From contig BCLD01000019.1 in NCBI GenBank assembly GCA_001600875.1, forward strand, positions 124,001 through 188,000: a stretch of DNA of 64,000 bases, written 5' to 3'. The DNA is from Solicoccozyma terricola. Lineage: Eukaryota; Basidiomycota; Tremellomycetes; Filobasidiales; Piskurozymaceae. The notes below the pieces were generated by a model that was not told the DNA's origin, did no database searches, and saw only the letters and a program-made list of their open reading frames with translations. The position numbers and the translations under genes were made by a program. Shown here in pieces: positions 27,835 through 39,000 of the stretch (position 1 is its first letter; each line of letters starts with the position of its first letter).

Positions 27835-30493
27835 ATGTCGTCCAGCAAGAGAGCGAGGTCCTCCTCCGTCTCGCCACCACCTAAACGTGCTCGCCATGAA
27901 AATGAATCCGCCAATACAGTGGCTCTCAACTTTCACCATCCGCCGATTCCTGAAAGTGGAGGTTCAATCCGACATATCGTAGCGTCTCATGAGATCTTTC
28001 TCAATGTCCTTGGCTTTCTTCCAGCTGAAGACCTGACGAGAGTAGAGGGCGTGAGTCGAGAATGGAGGAATATGGCACTGGACTCCCATGTGAGTTTGGA
28101 TCTTTTCAGATGTTGGTTTCCGCTGACTGATGTTTCGGCCAACAGCTTTGGAGAAATCTCTATCTGGCTAGGTATCCAGGATCATCTGCTCGAACGTTGG
28201 TGACGGATATAGACCCTGCTACACTTCTAGGTAGCTCCTCGTCGCGGACCGAAAGCGGCGAGTCCCGCAAGACGGCGCCGGTGTCAGCATCCGTGTCCAC
28301 CTGTCGCGCGGACCATGATGCCGCTGAAACGTCGAGGACTGGCATTTGCTCTGGATCAAAGCCAGGATCAGCATTGGTTGTCGAGGGCACTGAACCCAAA
28401 CCACCAGAAGTGTCACCCGTCCGTGATATTGTGAATCTTGAACCGTTGCCGGGGCGTGAATCCAAGCGGGATGCAGCGGATTGGAAGATGCTGTATAAGA
28501 TTGGGTCGAATTGGTGCGTTAAGCTAACCCAACATGGCGCAGAGAGTCCGCAAGCTGACGGTATGTTTTTTTTTTTTTTTTGGCGTGCGGGGCTTGTTCT
28601 TTTAGGTCGACTGGCAACGCATCAGTGGAGTCGCTTTCACCCACATCCACCCCTCGAGCTCGGTCACGACCTCCTCCTCCTTCATCACCGTCCCAAACGC
28701 AGTTCAATTCCATCAATACATCTCGCCCTCCCATTTCTGCGCTTTCAGATGGTCTTATTGCTCTCTCTCCAGACTTTATCTTCACTGCGGATCCGTCCTC
28801 TCCGCTGTTGCAGGTGCATTTGTCTTCGTCAACTTCCCGTTCGAGGAATCGATCAGCCTCTGGAGATCTTGATGCACCGGTGGCACTGATCCCTCCTCCG
28901 CCAGGTTGGTCGAGTCCTTCTCATCCAGAAGTGATCACCTCAATGGCGGTAGATGGGTACCAACCGGTGCATTGTGGCGGCAGAAGCCATCCGGTGAGGC
29001 TGGCTGTGTTTTATCGAAGTGGTGGTTACGCTGTTGTCCAACTTCAATTACGGTCATCAAATCTTCAAGACGAAGATGCGCAGGCATCGGAAGTTCCCTC
29101 GGTCACCTGGAGTCGCCTTTCCATCTTTACCTCCAATCCACATCGCCGTCGTTCTCGCCGTCTACATGTCCCAGATCCATCGGATCACGTCACTCTTTCC
29201 ACTTTCTTCTATCCGGTACTCATTTCATGCACGAATCGATTTTTCCTTTCCATCTATCGAGTGGCGAGTAAAGGACCACCGACGTTGCTTCAAACTATGC
29301 ATTCTGCGGTAAGCTGTCATCCTGCAACTCTATCCATACTCCCTGTGGCACCGGTGGTGGACACGACGATGACGGAGGATACGTGGTCTGTTCGAGGGGA
29401 AGATGAACCTGCGACAGATCTTCATTATCGTGCTACGTTGGCGTACTCGAGTCCACTGTATCCTAAAAGCTGGACAGTCGCCGTTCAAGAGATGAACATC
29501 TCCATCCCACTGTCGCCAACATCCAAAGCGGACGGTCAAGTTGCAGCGGGAGAGTGTTGGCAAGTCGCGAGAAAGGTCTGGCATGGAGGATGGAGTGAAC
29601 GTCGATGGCCCTTCCGAGCAAAAGGTGAGATCGTAGGTGTGAAGGGCGATCAGGCGGTGGATATCGGAGTGGACGAGAGATGGTGTGTGCTAGCTGGAGA
29701 AGGAGGAGAAATCCAAGTATACGCGCTACCTACCAGGGAAGATTCTTCACGACCTCGGAACGTCGTGCGTTTTGGAACATTGGAACGACGATCCCGATCC
29801 CCACCATCTATTCACCATTCTCAAACGTTATTAGCGCATTCGTCAGCAATCACATCCCTTTCACTCTCTCACGGTCGATGTGTCTCTGCATCGCGAGATG
29901 GTCGTGTTCTCGTTTGGGAACTGGATGAGTCAGTAGCTGCTAATGAGGCTGCCGAGAAGGAGGAGGAGGAGATGATGGGACGTTTAAGGAATGTTACGGA
30001 GGGGAAGATGGAAGTGAGGTTTGTCGAAGTGAAGGATGTAGGAGGGCTAAGAGGAGATGGAAGGGGGTCGATGAACACACTTGAGGGAGAGGAGTCATCA
30101 TCGAATTCAATCGCTGAGGAATCAGAATCATCAATCCGAGCACTCCGTCGTCAAATTCTACCTCGTCCACCTGCTCCTCATCCGCTTTCCGTCGCAGGTA
30201 TAATACGAGAATACAACTTGAACGTTTCCTCGTCCGACGTCGTCGAGGGATTCAAATCAGCCTCATCAATCAATATTCCAACATCCAGTATTCGTAATAT
30301 CACCTTTAACCAGGATACCATTGCAGGATTAATCAAAACCGAAGACGACATGACGTCGGAAGATGGTTTGGAGGAAATACCCGAAAAGTTCAGGGTTGCC
30401 GCCGAGTCGACGTCGACGTCGATGTCGATGTCGGCACCGGCACCGGGTACTCTAACAAATAGCTTCGTCCGTATTTGGAAATTCGACGTCTAG
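27835..30493 (+). CDS. F-box protein with C-terminal WD-repeat-like region
   Basis: ATG 27835 starts a basic Ser-rich leader (SSSKRARSSSVSPPPKRAR). An F-box follows (HEIFLNVLGFLPAEDLTRVE, GVSREWRNMALDSH, then after an intron LWRNLYLARYPG). A long disordered stretch ends in DWKMLYKIGSNW, a segment typical of F-box proteins of this size. From about 28600 a single long exon encodes a beta-rich region with WD-type units. The clearest is AHSSAITSLSLSHGRCVSASRDGRVLVWELDE cut as: HSSAITSLSLS, SASRDGRVLVWEL. The last strand is NSFVRIWKFDV before TAG at 30491-30493. Such proteins act as substrate receptors of SCF ubiquitin ligases through Skp1; the target is unknown. A T-rich intron lies at about 28561-28602. 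The protein is about 830 residues with acidic and Ser-rich insertions between WD units. Confidence 0.8.
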
Positions 30494-30647
30494 AAGTGGA
30501 GGAGGGGGGAGAGGAGGGAAGGTCGTATCATCATGTAATCGTTATTATCATGGTTGTAATACAAGACATCATATGTCCCAACGAAAAGACCCCCCACAAA
30601 AGAACGTCGCCAAAAGTGGAATTGCGCCCCCCCCCCCCCCGGGGGGC

Positions 30648-31732
30648 CTAACTCAACCCGCCAACAACATCCTGTAAAGCTTTCCCCGCCACAATCGCTT
30701 TCTTCTCCTTTTTCCTTAATTTTTTTCTTTGATTTTTAGATAATACCGAAGATGGAGTTGTTATTTGTGAATTTGAATTTGTTTGAAATGAATTTCCTGA
30801 TGTTGGTAATGATTGTATTGGAGTTCCATTGTTGATTAGATTCGGTGGTGTTGATGGTATTATAGGTTGAGGTGGTGGTGGTGGTGTTTGAATTGTTGAA
30901 TGTTGAGAAGTAGGTCGATTGATCGATTGAATTAAATGTGTTGTTTGAAAATCAATCGAGGAATTGGTTTTATCATCTTCGGTTTCGGATATGAATAGAT
31001 TTGAAGTATGTTGAAATCCATCTTCAAGTTTGAATGGGTTTTTAATTTCTTTATTTTCATTATTATTACCTGAATGTTTCCCAACCCCCAATTTTTCTAT
31101 CGTTAAATTCTTCTTTTTCTTTATTGATCCATTATATGATGATGGTAATTTAATCTTCTTCTTAACAACTGAAGATCTTGATTCATCTTCATCCTCTGAT
31201 GATTCATGAGTCGTGTTTGTTGTTGATTGATGGTCGGTGGTTGATGTTGATGGACCCGAACCGAGACCACCATTTTTAGAAGAACGTATTTCAGATATCT
31301 TGCGCTTAGTAGCGTCTGACATTTGTGGAAAGGTTGATGATGAGTTGGAGGATGATCTTGAGAAAGGGACCGCGGGGGGTGGGGTGGGGGGGGGGGGCGG
31401 GGGAAGAAGAGGAAGAAGGNGATAAAAGGAAACGTCAGTCGTAGGCCCATCAATCACAAATCAAATACCATCAACTGAACTCACCCTTCCTGTCCCTGTC
31501 CCTGCCCCTGTCCACCACCCACCACCCCACTCCCCCTCTCCACCAACTTCCTCCTCGCTTTATCCCTCCTATCCCTCTCTTGCTTCTTAATAGCTTCTAC
31601 ATCGAGTTGTGGTCTTGATACGCCGATGAATGAAGGAGGTACGAGTGAGGATACGAGTGCGTGGAATGAGGTATGGAGTGCTTCAAAGTCTGGTAGTGGT
31701 GGTGGTGGTGTCGAGGGTTGTGGTGATGGCAT
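30648..31732 (-). CDS. Lys/Ser-rich disordered protein, probably nuclear or nucleolar, unknown function
   Basis: ATG 31732 (MPSPQPSTPPPPLPDFEALH) opens exon 1. This has a helical segment LHTSFHALVSSLVPPSFIG and a basic coil QERDRRDKARRKLVERG, ending at a GTGAG-type donor near 31485. The intron holds the lone N (31420) and a C-rich polypyrimidine tract before CTCAAG. Exon 2 (to TGA 30648-30650) is Ser/Thr/Asn-rich with lysine clusters (VVKKKIKLPSS, IKKKKNLTIEKLGVGKH) and ends NQRKKLRKKEKKAIVAGKAL. The basic clusters look like nuclear localisation signals; the KKLRKKEKK tail is common in ribosome-biogenesis factors, but no family is identified. It is transcribed away from TOM40 over a 236-bp shared promoter. 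Codon use in exon 2 is noticeably A/T-richer than its neighbours. Confidence 0.6.
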
Positions 31733-31968
31733 TGCTGGGGATTGTGGGGGGTGAGTAGGGGGACTGTTAGACGGTGGCGGGCGGAGTGAGTGTGTTGAGT
31801 GTGTCCCCTCGCCCCCCGCCCTCGCTCCCTTCCCACCGTGAGAAACAGTCGGACAGACCGCGGGACAGCCCAAAAGTTGGCAACAGCCAGCCAAGGACCA
31901 CTCGACAACATCCTCATCGATCCACACCTCACTCCCACCCCACACCCCACCGCCCCACACCTCACACC
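31733..31968. promoter_or_regulatory. divergent promoter of the Lys-rich gene and TOM40
   Basis: A 236-bp spacer between start codons pointing apart. It is C-rich on the plus strand with no TATA box and no CCACGTCA box. Confidence 0.6.
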
Positions 31969-34201
31969 ATGGCATCCCCCATCGACCCACAAACGACACC
32001 AGTCGCTCCCCCTCCTCCTCATCCATCAACATCCGCAACCTCATCCTACCTCGATGCTTTCGCTTCTCTCACACATCCAGTATACAGACCAATTCAAAGC
32101 TCTTATGTTAGCTTTGAAGCTTGGAAGGAGAGGTTTGGGTTGTTTCAACCGGGGACAACGGAGAATATGACGAGGGAGGTTAAACGTGAGTCGGCGGCGA
32201 GCGTAGCGAGCAAATAGGCTCCCGTTAGGGAGCTCTCGCGAGCGTAGCGAGCACTCTTCTCTTCTGTCTTCGCGGAGCGAAGACCAGGCTCCCGTTAGGG
32301 AGCTACTCTCTCCGCGAGCGTAGCGAGCAATAATCTCTTCCGCGAGCGCAGCGAGCATTCTTCTCTTCGCGAGCGAAGCGAGCACTCTTCTCTTCTGTCT
32401 TCTGCGAGCGTAGCGAGCAATACTCTTTTCCGCGAGCGAAGCGAGCACTCTTCTCTTCTGCCTTCCGCGGGCGTAGCGAGCAATACTCTTTTCCGCGAGC
32501 GAAGCGAGCAATCTTCTCTTCTGTCTTCTGCGAGCGTACCGAGCAATACTCTCTTCCGCGAGCGCAGCGAGCATTCTTCTCGAGCGAAGCGAGCACTCTT
32601 CTCTTCTGCCTTCCGCGAGCGAAGCGAGCACTCTTCTCTTCTGTCTTCCGCGAGCGTAGCGAGCAACTATTCACTCGCAATACTCTCACTCACTTGGTTT
32701 GGGAAGAGGAGATGGAGATGTAGATGGAGATGGAGTCGTCTTTTTTCCTTTCGTTTTTATATGTCGTCGTTGATCTGACCATCGTGCTATATCTCTCAAA
32801 CCTTTCAATCTCTGTACCTCCGTACATTACCCTCATCACCCTAACTACCCCCCCCCCCTCCACCCCCATCAGAAACTCACCTCACCAACTACCTATTCGA
32901 CGGTGCCAGAGCCGATCTCACAAAAGGTCTTTCTCTAAACCCAGCTTTTCAAGTAACTCATTCGTTTAGTTTGGCAAGTCAGACTCAACCGGCTAGTTAT
33001 AATTTTGGAGCGGTTTATGCGGACGCTAAGGTGAGTTGGAAGGTGGGAGTGAGGGTGGGGGTGGGGGGGGGGGCGGGTGAGAGGGAGACGCAGACGCAGA
33101 CGCAGACGCAGAGACACGGAAACACGGAAACACGGATCCCATCCCAAACATGTCACTAATCCGCCTCATGCCACTGTTTTCCAATCACATCAGACTCTTC
33201 TCCAGGGAGGTGTAGACTACACTGGTCAAGTCACCGCTCGTGCAAATCAGGCTTGGAGCGCGACTGATACCACCAAGATGCAGGCGCAGGTGAGAAAGGG
33301 CGGGACGGACGTCCTCGTTCCGTGTTGCCAAGACGCTGACACGCCCCCCCCCCCTCCCCCACCCCCACCAGCTCTCCGCTACTCCAGGTCATTCAATGAT
33401 TCAAATCGAACACGACCATCTCGCTCCTCATTACTCTCTCAACCTACGAACCATCAACCCCTCCCCTACCGACTTTACCGGTATTCACATGGTTTCACTC
33501 CTTCATTCGGTATCACCCCGTCTCGCAATCGGATTCGAAACAGTCATTCAACATCCACAACCTCAAATCCTCGAAACAGCGACTTCATACCTCGCTAAAC
33601 TTACATCCCTTCCACCTCCATCTGCTTCTACACCAATCGCTACATCAAACTCACTCGGTATCGGTTCAGCTCGTCAATGGATCGCTACAGCTCAACTTCA
33701 ACCAACAGCTGGTCTTCTTCAAACTACATATTATCAAAAACTCTCACCGGCCGTTGACGTAGCTCTTGATCTTACAACTGCAATCACACCTGCTGGTCCA
33801 ATGGGTCCAGCTAAACGAGAGGCAGTAGCTACTATTGGAGCAAAGTATGAGTTTAGGATGGCTAGTTTTAGAGGTCAGATCGATTCTCAGGGTAAGGTTG
33901 GAATGTTACTTGAACAGAGGTTTACACCGGCGTTTGCATTCCTCGTTGGTGGTGAAATCGATCACTGGAAGGTGAGTTGGGAGAGGCCCCCCGGGGAATG
34001 TCTGCTAAATGATCGATAACCGCAGAACACATCCAAGATCGGTGTCGGAGTAATGATCGAGTCTTCGTCGATGTAAGTATTCGAACCCCTCGACGTCATC
34101 ACGTAGTTGAATGCTTATCCTCGAAACGCCCCCCTTCTCTCTCCAGGAGTCCCGAGGAAATGCAAGCAGCTGCTATGGGTGCTCCTCCACCTGGCATGTA
34201 A
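31969..34201 (+). CDS. TOM40: mitochondrial import receptor channel Tom40
   Basis: Six exons: 31969-32185, 32873-33030, 33194-33291, 33372-33972 (approximately), about 34026-34073 and a last one ending at TAA 34199-34201; phases match throughout. The protein begins with a Pro/Thr-rich cytosolic segment and then shows the Tom40 barrel signature: HLTNYLFDGARADLTKGLS, NPAFQVTHSFSL, QGGVDYTGQVTARANQAWS, YSLNLRTINPSPTDFTG, LGIGSARQWIATAQL, VATIGAKYEFRMASFRGQ, GKVGMLLEQRFTPAFAFLV. It forms the protein-conducting pore of the TOM complex in the outer mitochondrial membrane. Length (about 390 residues) fits the family. Intron 1 (32186-32872) is 687 nt, some ten times the usual size here, because it carries a cluster of GCGAGCGNAGCGAGC repeats. 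Confidence 0.95.
32198..32665 (+). repeat. cluster of about 14 GCGAGCGNAGCGAGC repeats inside TOM40 intron 1
   Basis: The core GCGAGCGNAGCGAGCA (N = T, A or C) recurs about every 30-40 bp, joined by CTCTTCTCTTCTGYCTTCYGC or ATACTCTTTTCC linkers. Two copies of GGCTCCCGTTAGGGAGCT (hairpin, stem GCTCCC/GGGAGC, loop GTTA) sit at about 32217-32234 and 32288-32305. Because the unit contains no reverse-strand stop, all three minus frames stay open and read as Arg/Leu/Ser-rich nonsense. Confidence 0.9.
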
Positions 34202-34826
34202 GCGAGAGGAGGGTTCAATACGACCCCCCTGGGACGGTATGCAAGAACGAAGTGAAGGGGATTACATTTGGTCGGACACCATGGAAAAAATGTCCGGCAT
34301 CCAACCTCCCCCCCCCCCCCCCAAACCCCCCCCCCCCCCCCCCCCCAAACCCCCTCGTCACATCATGTATTTATAACCGCCTGTTATTTAGGTCGGATCG
34401 GAAAAGGGATTCAGGAGAATTTCTTGTTGGGTCCTAGATGAATACAGTCACCATTCATGTTCGGCTGCGTGGTAGAATTATCGCCAATGATGACTCGGGG
34501 AAGGGGGGGAGAATCCTCATTGAACGAAGACTCGCTCCGTCGCGATAGGCAAATGGGAAACATGGCAGGGCAAAAAAGACAGTAAAGCCCCCATGATTCG
34601 GTCTAGTCAAGTGATCATCATATCTCCCAACATAGAAAGAAAAAAAAAATCCTTTCTCCTAAGCTAGGATACAAGAAACCGAATTTTTTCCCCAAACCTC
34701 CATCGACTCCGTCGTCCCGAAAAAAAAAACCCCTGCTCGATTCAATCGTCGGTGTTTTGTTTGAAAGATGGCGGAGAGAACAAGGAAGAGGATTGATCCG
34801 ATCCAGACGGTTTTAATCAATGTCGT
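34202..34826. other. convergent spacer with poly-C tracts
   Basis: Holds the 3' UTRs of TOM40 and eS25. C runs at 34308-34351 are broken only by two AAA triplets. A9-type runs occur at about 34641 and 34721. No gene seen. Confidence 0.7.
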
Positions 34827-35787
34827 TTACTCAACGGCGGCGATCGCACGAGCTATATTCACCCAAAAGTCAACACCTAAAACACAACGCGAAAATAAAA
34901 AACCCCACAATCGCCCCACGACTCACTGTAAACCCATTGTCCGTGATGGTGAACAACCTTCTTGATCAAACCCTCAGCCTCAAGATGCCTCATTGCCTTC
35001 CTAGCGAGCGAACCGTTGATCTTCATTCGCTCAATAAGGATAGATTGAGAGATCATCTTGTAAGTTGGGACTTCCTTCATGATCCTATCGAAAGTTGGCT
35101 TGTCGACAATGACGGCGTTGTTGGCCTTGTCCTGTTGGTGAGAAAAGGCGGATAAAAGGGTTGAGTTAGAATGGATGTTGGGTGGGGTTGAAACGGATTC
35201 TGGGGAGGAGATTTACCTTAACCTTGCCCTTGGACCACTTCTTCTTCTTACTGTAGGTATGAAGAAGCAGAGAGACGGATCAAGTCAGTTTCAGGTTTTA
35301 AATCAATTCACCATTTTCCCCCCATGTCTTCCACCGGGTTCGCCGTTCGGACAATGATCCAACAAGACGTGTGTCGATTGATGGACCATCCCGAACAGTC
35401 GACGAGCGACGATAGCCATTCAAGTCCATCGAACGTCATCGAATGTTCCATGTCCCTTCCAAGTATCCACGCCTTCCGACGGATTCCAACATCCATCATT
35501 CTTCCAACTCCTATCCAACACCTCCCCGAAGCTCCACCCGATTTCCCGTCTCCCTTTCCAACCATCTGCTAACACTCACCCGGACCTGGACGAAGCCTGC
35601 GCGGCAGCGGCGACTAGGAGAAAAAAATGAATCCATCAGTCTCGAACTTCCATTTTCTACTCTTATCCGGAATTTCCAACTCACTCTGTGCCTTAGTCTT
35701 TGGGGGCTACACAAGACAAACCCAACGACAAGAACGAAGGATCAGTCGTTGAACGCATGCTACGATATCAGAGGGTATGCTCACCAT
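34827..35787 (-). CDS. RPS25: 40S ribosomal protein eS25
   Basis: Five introns. Exon 1 is only the start codon (ATG 35785-35787, followed at once by GTGAGC). Exon 2 reads PPKTKAQ, then AAAAQASSRSG, then KKKKWSKGKVK, then DKANNAVIVDKPTFDRIMKE with VPTYKMISQSILIERMKING, SLARKAMRHLEAEGLIKKVV and HHHGQWVY. A last small exon gives TRAIAAVE and TAA at 34827-34829. The core is an unmistakable eS25 winged-helix protein of the small subunit head. The last exon was chosen because it restores the conserved YTR motif. The gene diverges from THO2 across a 295-bp promoter with two CCACGTCA boxes. Confidence 0.93.
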
Positions 35788-36082
35788 GTTGACGGATCTT
35801 GATGTTGAGTATCTGTGAGGGCCTGGCAGACGGTGGGATGAGGGGTGTCTAGGGGCGGGCAGAGTGGGGCGGTAAGCGCGAGTGAGGGGCGCAAGATCAG
35901 GCGCAGAGGGATGGGAAGCGCAAATGCCACGTCACAGAGTGGTTAACCGATGGGCCGAAGCTATCGCGTGAATTGAGACTGGATTGCTCCCTGCCTACAC
36001 CACGTCATTCCCCGATTCGCCACCAGACAGTCCCTGCTTATCACTTCCCCGGGGCACCTAGTCCCTCAAGCTCGCTACGATA
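35788..36082. promoter_or_regulatory. divergent promoter of RPS25 and THO2
   Basis: A 295-bp spacer with TGCCACGTCAC at 35925-35935 and CACCACGTCAT at 35998-36008, the same box found upstream of RPT3, RPL43, GCH1 and RPL26. No TATA box. Confidence 0.7.
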
Positions 36083-39000
36083 ATGTCCACCTACCAGCTC
36101 AGCACATCCTCGACGTCGCATTCAGCCACCTCGTCAGCTCACCACCCAACCCCCGTCGGTCATTCCTCACCTGTCCTCACCATGGACAGTCTTGATGGAC
36201 TGCAACCCCTGGAACGCGAAGAGGTAATCAGAGCGTTCGCACAAGTGGATGAATGTTTGCGTGGTTCTATAAAGGTTGGAGGTGAGACGGCTGGCGAGGT
36301 CGTTGGTGGTGAGGTTGCGGGAGAAGATGCGGAATGGAATGAAGGTGGTGTAGATGCCACGTGAGTGACGCACGTACCGTCTTTTGTAAGGCTGATACAC
36401 AGATCTAACATCCATCCTTCGCGTCGTATGGAACACACACAGCTCACAACTCATCTCGTCATATATCTCTCCACATGGTGGATCATCCCTTCTCATCCTT
36501 CATTACATTCTCACTTCTCTGCTGAATCGACTCTCAATCCCATTATTCGCATCACTCATCGTGTCGTTTACTCAACATGAGCATGTGCAAGTTCTACAGG
36601 AAGCGGTGGTGGATGTAGTTGAGAGTTCCGTAGAGGTCGGAGAGGATGTATGGGAGTTGATAGCAAAGGATCAGGAGAAGGTTGCGGCAGACAATCAGGT
36701 GGAAGGAGAACAGGCGAAACCCGATTATGGAATACCTAAAGTATCAAAATTGGAGGAAAAAGCGGTCAATCTTATCCGAAGTTTACTAGTATGTGTACCG
36801 CTTACCCCATCATCTCATTCACACTGATCTTGACCTCTCCTACACCGAACCCTCAGGCCAAATCCTTTCTCCCACCACTCCTAACGTCTCTCCTTCTCAC
36901 TCCCTCCCATCTCCAAACCACTTCCCTCTCAACACTTACACCTCAGAAGCTATCCATCCTAGAACGTCGTAGACGTACCGCTTTATTCTTCCGACAACAT
37001 AAATACAATCTCTTGCGTGAGACTTCTATGGGATACACTGCACTCCTGGTCCTATTATCAACCCCGAGTACATTCGATGCGGCACCGAAAATCGCATGGG
37101 AAAGGATTTTGGAGATAATTGGGATGTATGATTTATCACCACCTCGAGTGTTGGATATCATACTTGATGCGTTTTGTGTCTTTTTGGAGAAGGAATGGGA
37201 GTGGTTTATGGGATTGATGAAGGAGAGTCCTTGGGGTGTGGTAGATGTTGGAATTGATGATATGGAGATGAAGGTGGACGCGGATGTGGACGTCGAGTCG
37301 CCGTTGTTGAGTTGGAAGTTTGGAGATGATGTGAAGAGGGAGAAAGGGAATAGGATATTGAGTCAAGTTGTTGGGTTCAAATACACCTTTTATCAAGTGA
37401 GTGGGTTGGCACCGCGAACGTTTTACCGAGCGGTTGGTTGATTAACAACTCTTTGGATTGCAAGGAAACCACTCGAGATCTGAAGGGTATCGAAAGACGA
37501 GTTGATGAGACACCGAGAGACCTTTTATTGATGACTGCCATCCTGATGAAACATGGATTATTACGAACAATGGATATCTTGCCTTATGTGAGTTGAACCC
37601 AGTGAAAGGTCCCAGCGAGGAAAGTTGTGCGGAAATATTGACGAGCAAGATCCGCCCCCCCCCCCCCCCCCCTCCGCCCCACTCCAACAGCTCAGCGCAG
37701 ATGACAAAGCGATGGCAGCTCTCGGTCGGAAATTCAAGAACGAAACTCAGATCAAGATATCTAGTCTCAGTGGGAATGCATTATCGGCCGCTGCAGCGTT
37801 AACGGACGATGATATCGTACCTCTTGCAAACGGTACTGCATCGACCGCAGCTCAAGAGAAACCGAAAGATGAGAAACCTAGAGTCTACGTCGAACAAAAG
37901 GTGTTGTTATGTCAAGCTCTCCTCTCGGTTGGGCACTGGTCACCTGCTTTACTCATGCTATCAAAATGGCCGGTAATGGCGCATTACCATCCTTCAATAT
38001 CGGACATCCTCCTTCGTATCGTTCGACATATGATTGAACCCGCCTATCGACCGTTAGAAGCCGACTTGGCGATATCCGCACCTTCACCTGTCTATGTAGC
38101 TGGGAATCCACGATTGGCATCTCCAGCAAATAAACAAGAACAACTCACCTTGATTCTGCCTCAACCAATGGACACGGCAAGAGTGGCAATCAAGTACTTT
38201 TACCCTGCATGGATAGATGGCGTTCCAACGTGCACGAGTATAGAACAGGTGGCGGAATGGGTGAGGCCTTTTATGAGGCTTGTGGGTCCGCTGGGAGCTA
38301 GAGATGTGCAGGTGTTGGTTTGGCTATGTAGGATCGGTATCCATCAACGGTCGATCGATGTAAGTGGGCGATACGGGATCGTCAAGGGCCGTTGTTGGAC
38401 TGAACATCTTTTTACCATGCAATCGTAGACTTCAGACGCCGTGACGACTTCTTGGACCGACCTCATTCGATGCACCCTCCTTCCATCCTTGCCCCTCCTC
38501 GACTGTAACGTAGGCTACAACAACGAGTTATGGCCACTACTCCAACCCTTCCCTTACAGTTTCCGCTACGCGCTCTACGGAGAATGGGATGTCGCGCTCA
38601 CTGATCGGTTGAACCGCGCCTACTCTCCGGCAATGGCATTGGCTGCAGCTCAGTCGGCAGTCAATGTACGTTCCACACTTCGTCGTGTGACCTCGGGAAA
38701 CGACAGGCAGGCCGCAAGAGCGCTTGGCAAGGCAAGCACAGCAGCACCGACCATGCTCTGGTCAGCGCTTCTGGATCAGATCAAGAGTTATCCGAACATG
38801 ATCCCAAGTCTGGCAAAGGCCGTGTCTCGTTACGGCTCCGATCTCGGATGGGACGTTGCCATGTTCATGTTGCTAAAGACTTTATCAGATCCTGGTCGGG
38901 ATCGTGTTAAGGAGGATGGCCTCCACGCCGCAGATTGGCTGCAATGTGAGTGAATGAAACATCACCGGTGTTTAACATATCGCTCATCAAGAACATATGT

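Noticed and set aside
32041..32689. Three overlapping minus-strand Arg-rich frames of 120-196 residues
   Set aside because: All three frames are open at once over a short tandem repeat, and the region is an intron of TOM40 with matching splice sites.
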